Below are positions 18,747-20,058 of a stretch of DNA of 20,058 nucleotides, in pieces; position 1 is the first letter of the stretch, and each line of letters opens with the position of its first letter. Both the position numbers and the translations under genes were made by a program. Under the pieces are notes generated by a model. It worked only from the letters and a program-made list of their open reading frames with translations, was not told the origin of the DNA and searched no databases. Source of the DNA: Nephromyces sp. MM_2019 (taxonomy: Eukaryota; Apicomplexa; Aconoidasida; Nephromycida); contig JADHZB010002107.1 of NCBI GenBank assembly GCA_015657535.1, positions 1 to 20,058 on the forward strand, read 5' to 3'.

Positions 18747-20058
18747 ATGAAAGGAGCATTCAGGCTGTCCTTCCTTCTAGTGGCAGCTTTTCTGGGCTGT
18801 ACACTGATCACTCAGAATCATGTCTCTGTAGTTTCAGGGCATTTCCTTTTCGCAGAGAGGCCACATGAGGTACTAAGGGGGATAATCAATCGCAACTTGC
18901 TTTACAACAGGAGCATCTTCAGTAAGGAAAAGAACTCTAAAGGATATCAGATTAGGGACAAAAGTGAGGAAAATGAAGTAGAGTCTGCTTCATTCAGTGG
19001 TGGTAATGATTCTTCCCGATCATCACTTAAAGGCTCATCGGCGAATCTTGAGTCGACAACTGAAGCACGTCCGATAGCTCAGTTGCGTGCAAGTCGTCTC
19101 ATCGGCCATTCTGATGGTCAAAAGTTTCCTTCGCCTAGCTTAAAAAAAGGTGATCAAGAGGATTTAGACTTCACACACAAAAAATCTGATGCACCAACAG
19201 TTAACGACGCAGCAAGCTCGGTTAGAGATGCATCTGCAGTCGGCGAGGGCGACGAACCAAAAAGCGTAAAAGCCAAGGGAGCTCCAGAAAAGGATGGTAG
19301 CACAGAGCCTGAAGAAGAGGGTAAGGAATCAGAGTCCGAAGAAGAGGCTGAAAATGAAGATGAAAATTCCAAAGACGCACATAAGACCACTGACATAAAG
19401 TCCGTCGATACCAATGAAGCATCAGAAAAAAACGATTCCCATAATGCGATCCCCGATTCTGATCATTCATCTCACAAGGAAGATAATGAAAGCAGCTCAA
19501 CTGAGGAATCTAGCTCCAAGGAGCTAAAGGGAACATCTAATGATGTGGATGATAAGCGATCACAAGAACATGTAACCAGTGAGTCAAAAGATTCCACGGA
19601 AGCTGAAGGACAGCATCACGAAGATAAAGCTTCAAAGAACAAAGCCAAAAGCACCAACCCAACATCTTCAACTGTGAGGGATTTTGCTCATCAGCTAAGA
19701 AAACAGGATTCTCCTGATGAAAGCTCAAGTGGCATTTCAGAGGATTCATTCATCGAAGATTCTTTCGTTGACAGGGTTGCTTCAACAACAGCTCTCAAGA
19801 TTGGCGAGCATGTAACAGAAGTGCAAGATGATGAATCCACCGGTGATGAGGATGATGATGAACCTACAGATGAAGAGTCTGATGAGGAACAAGGTGCTTT
19901 CTCAGATTCAGACGAAGCAGGAGCTGATGATTTCCAAGATGTAGTTGCCAAGCAATCTGAAGACGAGAACAGCGAAGATGATAAAATTGAAGATTCCCCT
20001 GAAGAAAATGATATTGAAGATTCCCCTGAAGAAAATGATATTGAAGATTCCCCTGAAG
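18747..20058 (+). CDS. Secreted acidic Ser/Glu/Asp-rich repeat protein (3' end outside window)
   Basis: A single open frame of 437 codons runs off the right edge. The start MKGAFRLSFLLVAAFLGCTL with a hydrophobic core to about residue 22 and VVSG near residue 31 is a good signal peptide. The mature part is very acidic and hydrophilic, with Asp/Glu/Ser runs and almost no hydrophobic segment, so it is likely disordered. At residue 414 a 9-residue unit (IEDSPEEND) begins to repeat perfectly. Shortly after the signal come three R-x-hydrophobic groups (RGIIN, RNLLY, RSIFS, residues 44-59). None is a canonical PEXEL (RxLxE/Q/D). Secreted acidic repeat proteins are common among protist surface and granule proteins. 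No specific family is recognised. No intron is needed in the visible part. Confidence 0.85.
   Translation, partial: MKGAFRLSFLLVAAFLGCTLITQNHVSVVSGHFLFAERPHEVLRGIINRNLLYNRSIFSKEKNSKGYQIRDKSEENEVESASFSGGNDSSRSSLKGSSANLESTTEARPIAQLRASRLIGHSDGQKFPSPSLKKGDQEDLDFTHKKSDAPTVNDAASSVRDASAVGEGDEPKSVKAKGAPEKDGSTEPEEEGKESESEEEAENEDENSKDAHKTTDIKSVDTNEASEKNDSHNAIPDSDHSSHKEDNESSSTEESSSKELKGTSNDVDDKRSQEHVTSESKDSTEAEGQHHEDKASKNKAKSTNPTSSTVRDFAHQLRKQDSPDESSSGISEDSFIEDSFVDRVASTTALKIGEHVTEVQDDESTGDEDDDEPTDEESDEEQGAFSDSDEAGADDFQDVVAKQSEDENSEDDKIEDSPEENDIEDSPEENDIEDSPE
19986..20058 (+). repeat. 27-bp in-frame tandem repeat, 2.7 copies visible
   Basis: Copies start at 19986, 20013 and 20040 and are identical as far as visible. 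Each encodes IEDSPEEND. The array continues past the window edge, so its true size is unknown. Confidence 0.95.

Noticed and set aside
18876..18925. PEXEL/TEXEL host-export motif
   Set aside because: RGIIN, RNLLY and RSIFS lack the acidic or Gln fifth residue of RxLxE/Q/D, so a canonical motif is not claimed.

Overview
This is nuclear DNA of a eukaryotic protist. Spliceosomal introns with GT...AG ends interrupt most genes. The first gene is the C-terminal part of translation initiation factor eIF3 subunit c. An alveolate, perhaps apicomplexan, host would fit the TG/CA-rich non-coding DNA, long disordered proteins and a secreted acidic repeat protein. No single feature proves this, so the taxon is inference.

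Layout. (1) 1-1817, plus: last four exons of eIF3c. (2) 1818-3022: convergent intergenic/3' region where the sense-strand TG richness switches to CA richness. (3) 3023-9440, minus: an eight-exon gene of about 1262 codons, reconstructed here by splice phase. It is long and disordered, with a C-terminal region resembling the GLTSCR1/BICRA conserved domain of SWI/SNF (BAF) chromatin-remodelling subunits. One intron carries a perfect 24-bp minisatellite. (4) 9441-13740: degenerate tandem repeats of several unit sizes, with scattered coding-like fragments; a possible small myristoylated protein starts at 10236. (5) 13741-14215: a segment closed by a long terminal helix (candidate structured RNA) and an 81-bp degenerate repeat. 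(6) 14449-16107, minus: a small unknown three-exon gene and a multi-exon membrane protein with PEX11-like traits. Both appear to use introns of about 20-40 nt. (7) 16108-18746: C-rich repeat tract, a small minus ORF and plus-strand coding fragments. (8) 18747 to the end, plus: start of a secreted, highly acidic Ser/Glu/Asp-rich protein that enters a 9-residue tandem repeat and runs off the window.

The two long genes are housekeeping or nuclear functions. There is no operon, bacterial mobile element, CRISPR array or tRNA that I could recognise. Exon models were made by eye from reading frames and splice phases. Those of eIF3c and of the GLTSCR1-like gene are consistent in phase at every junction. 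The right-hand genes are less certain.
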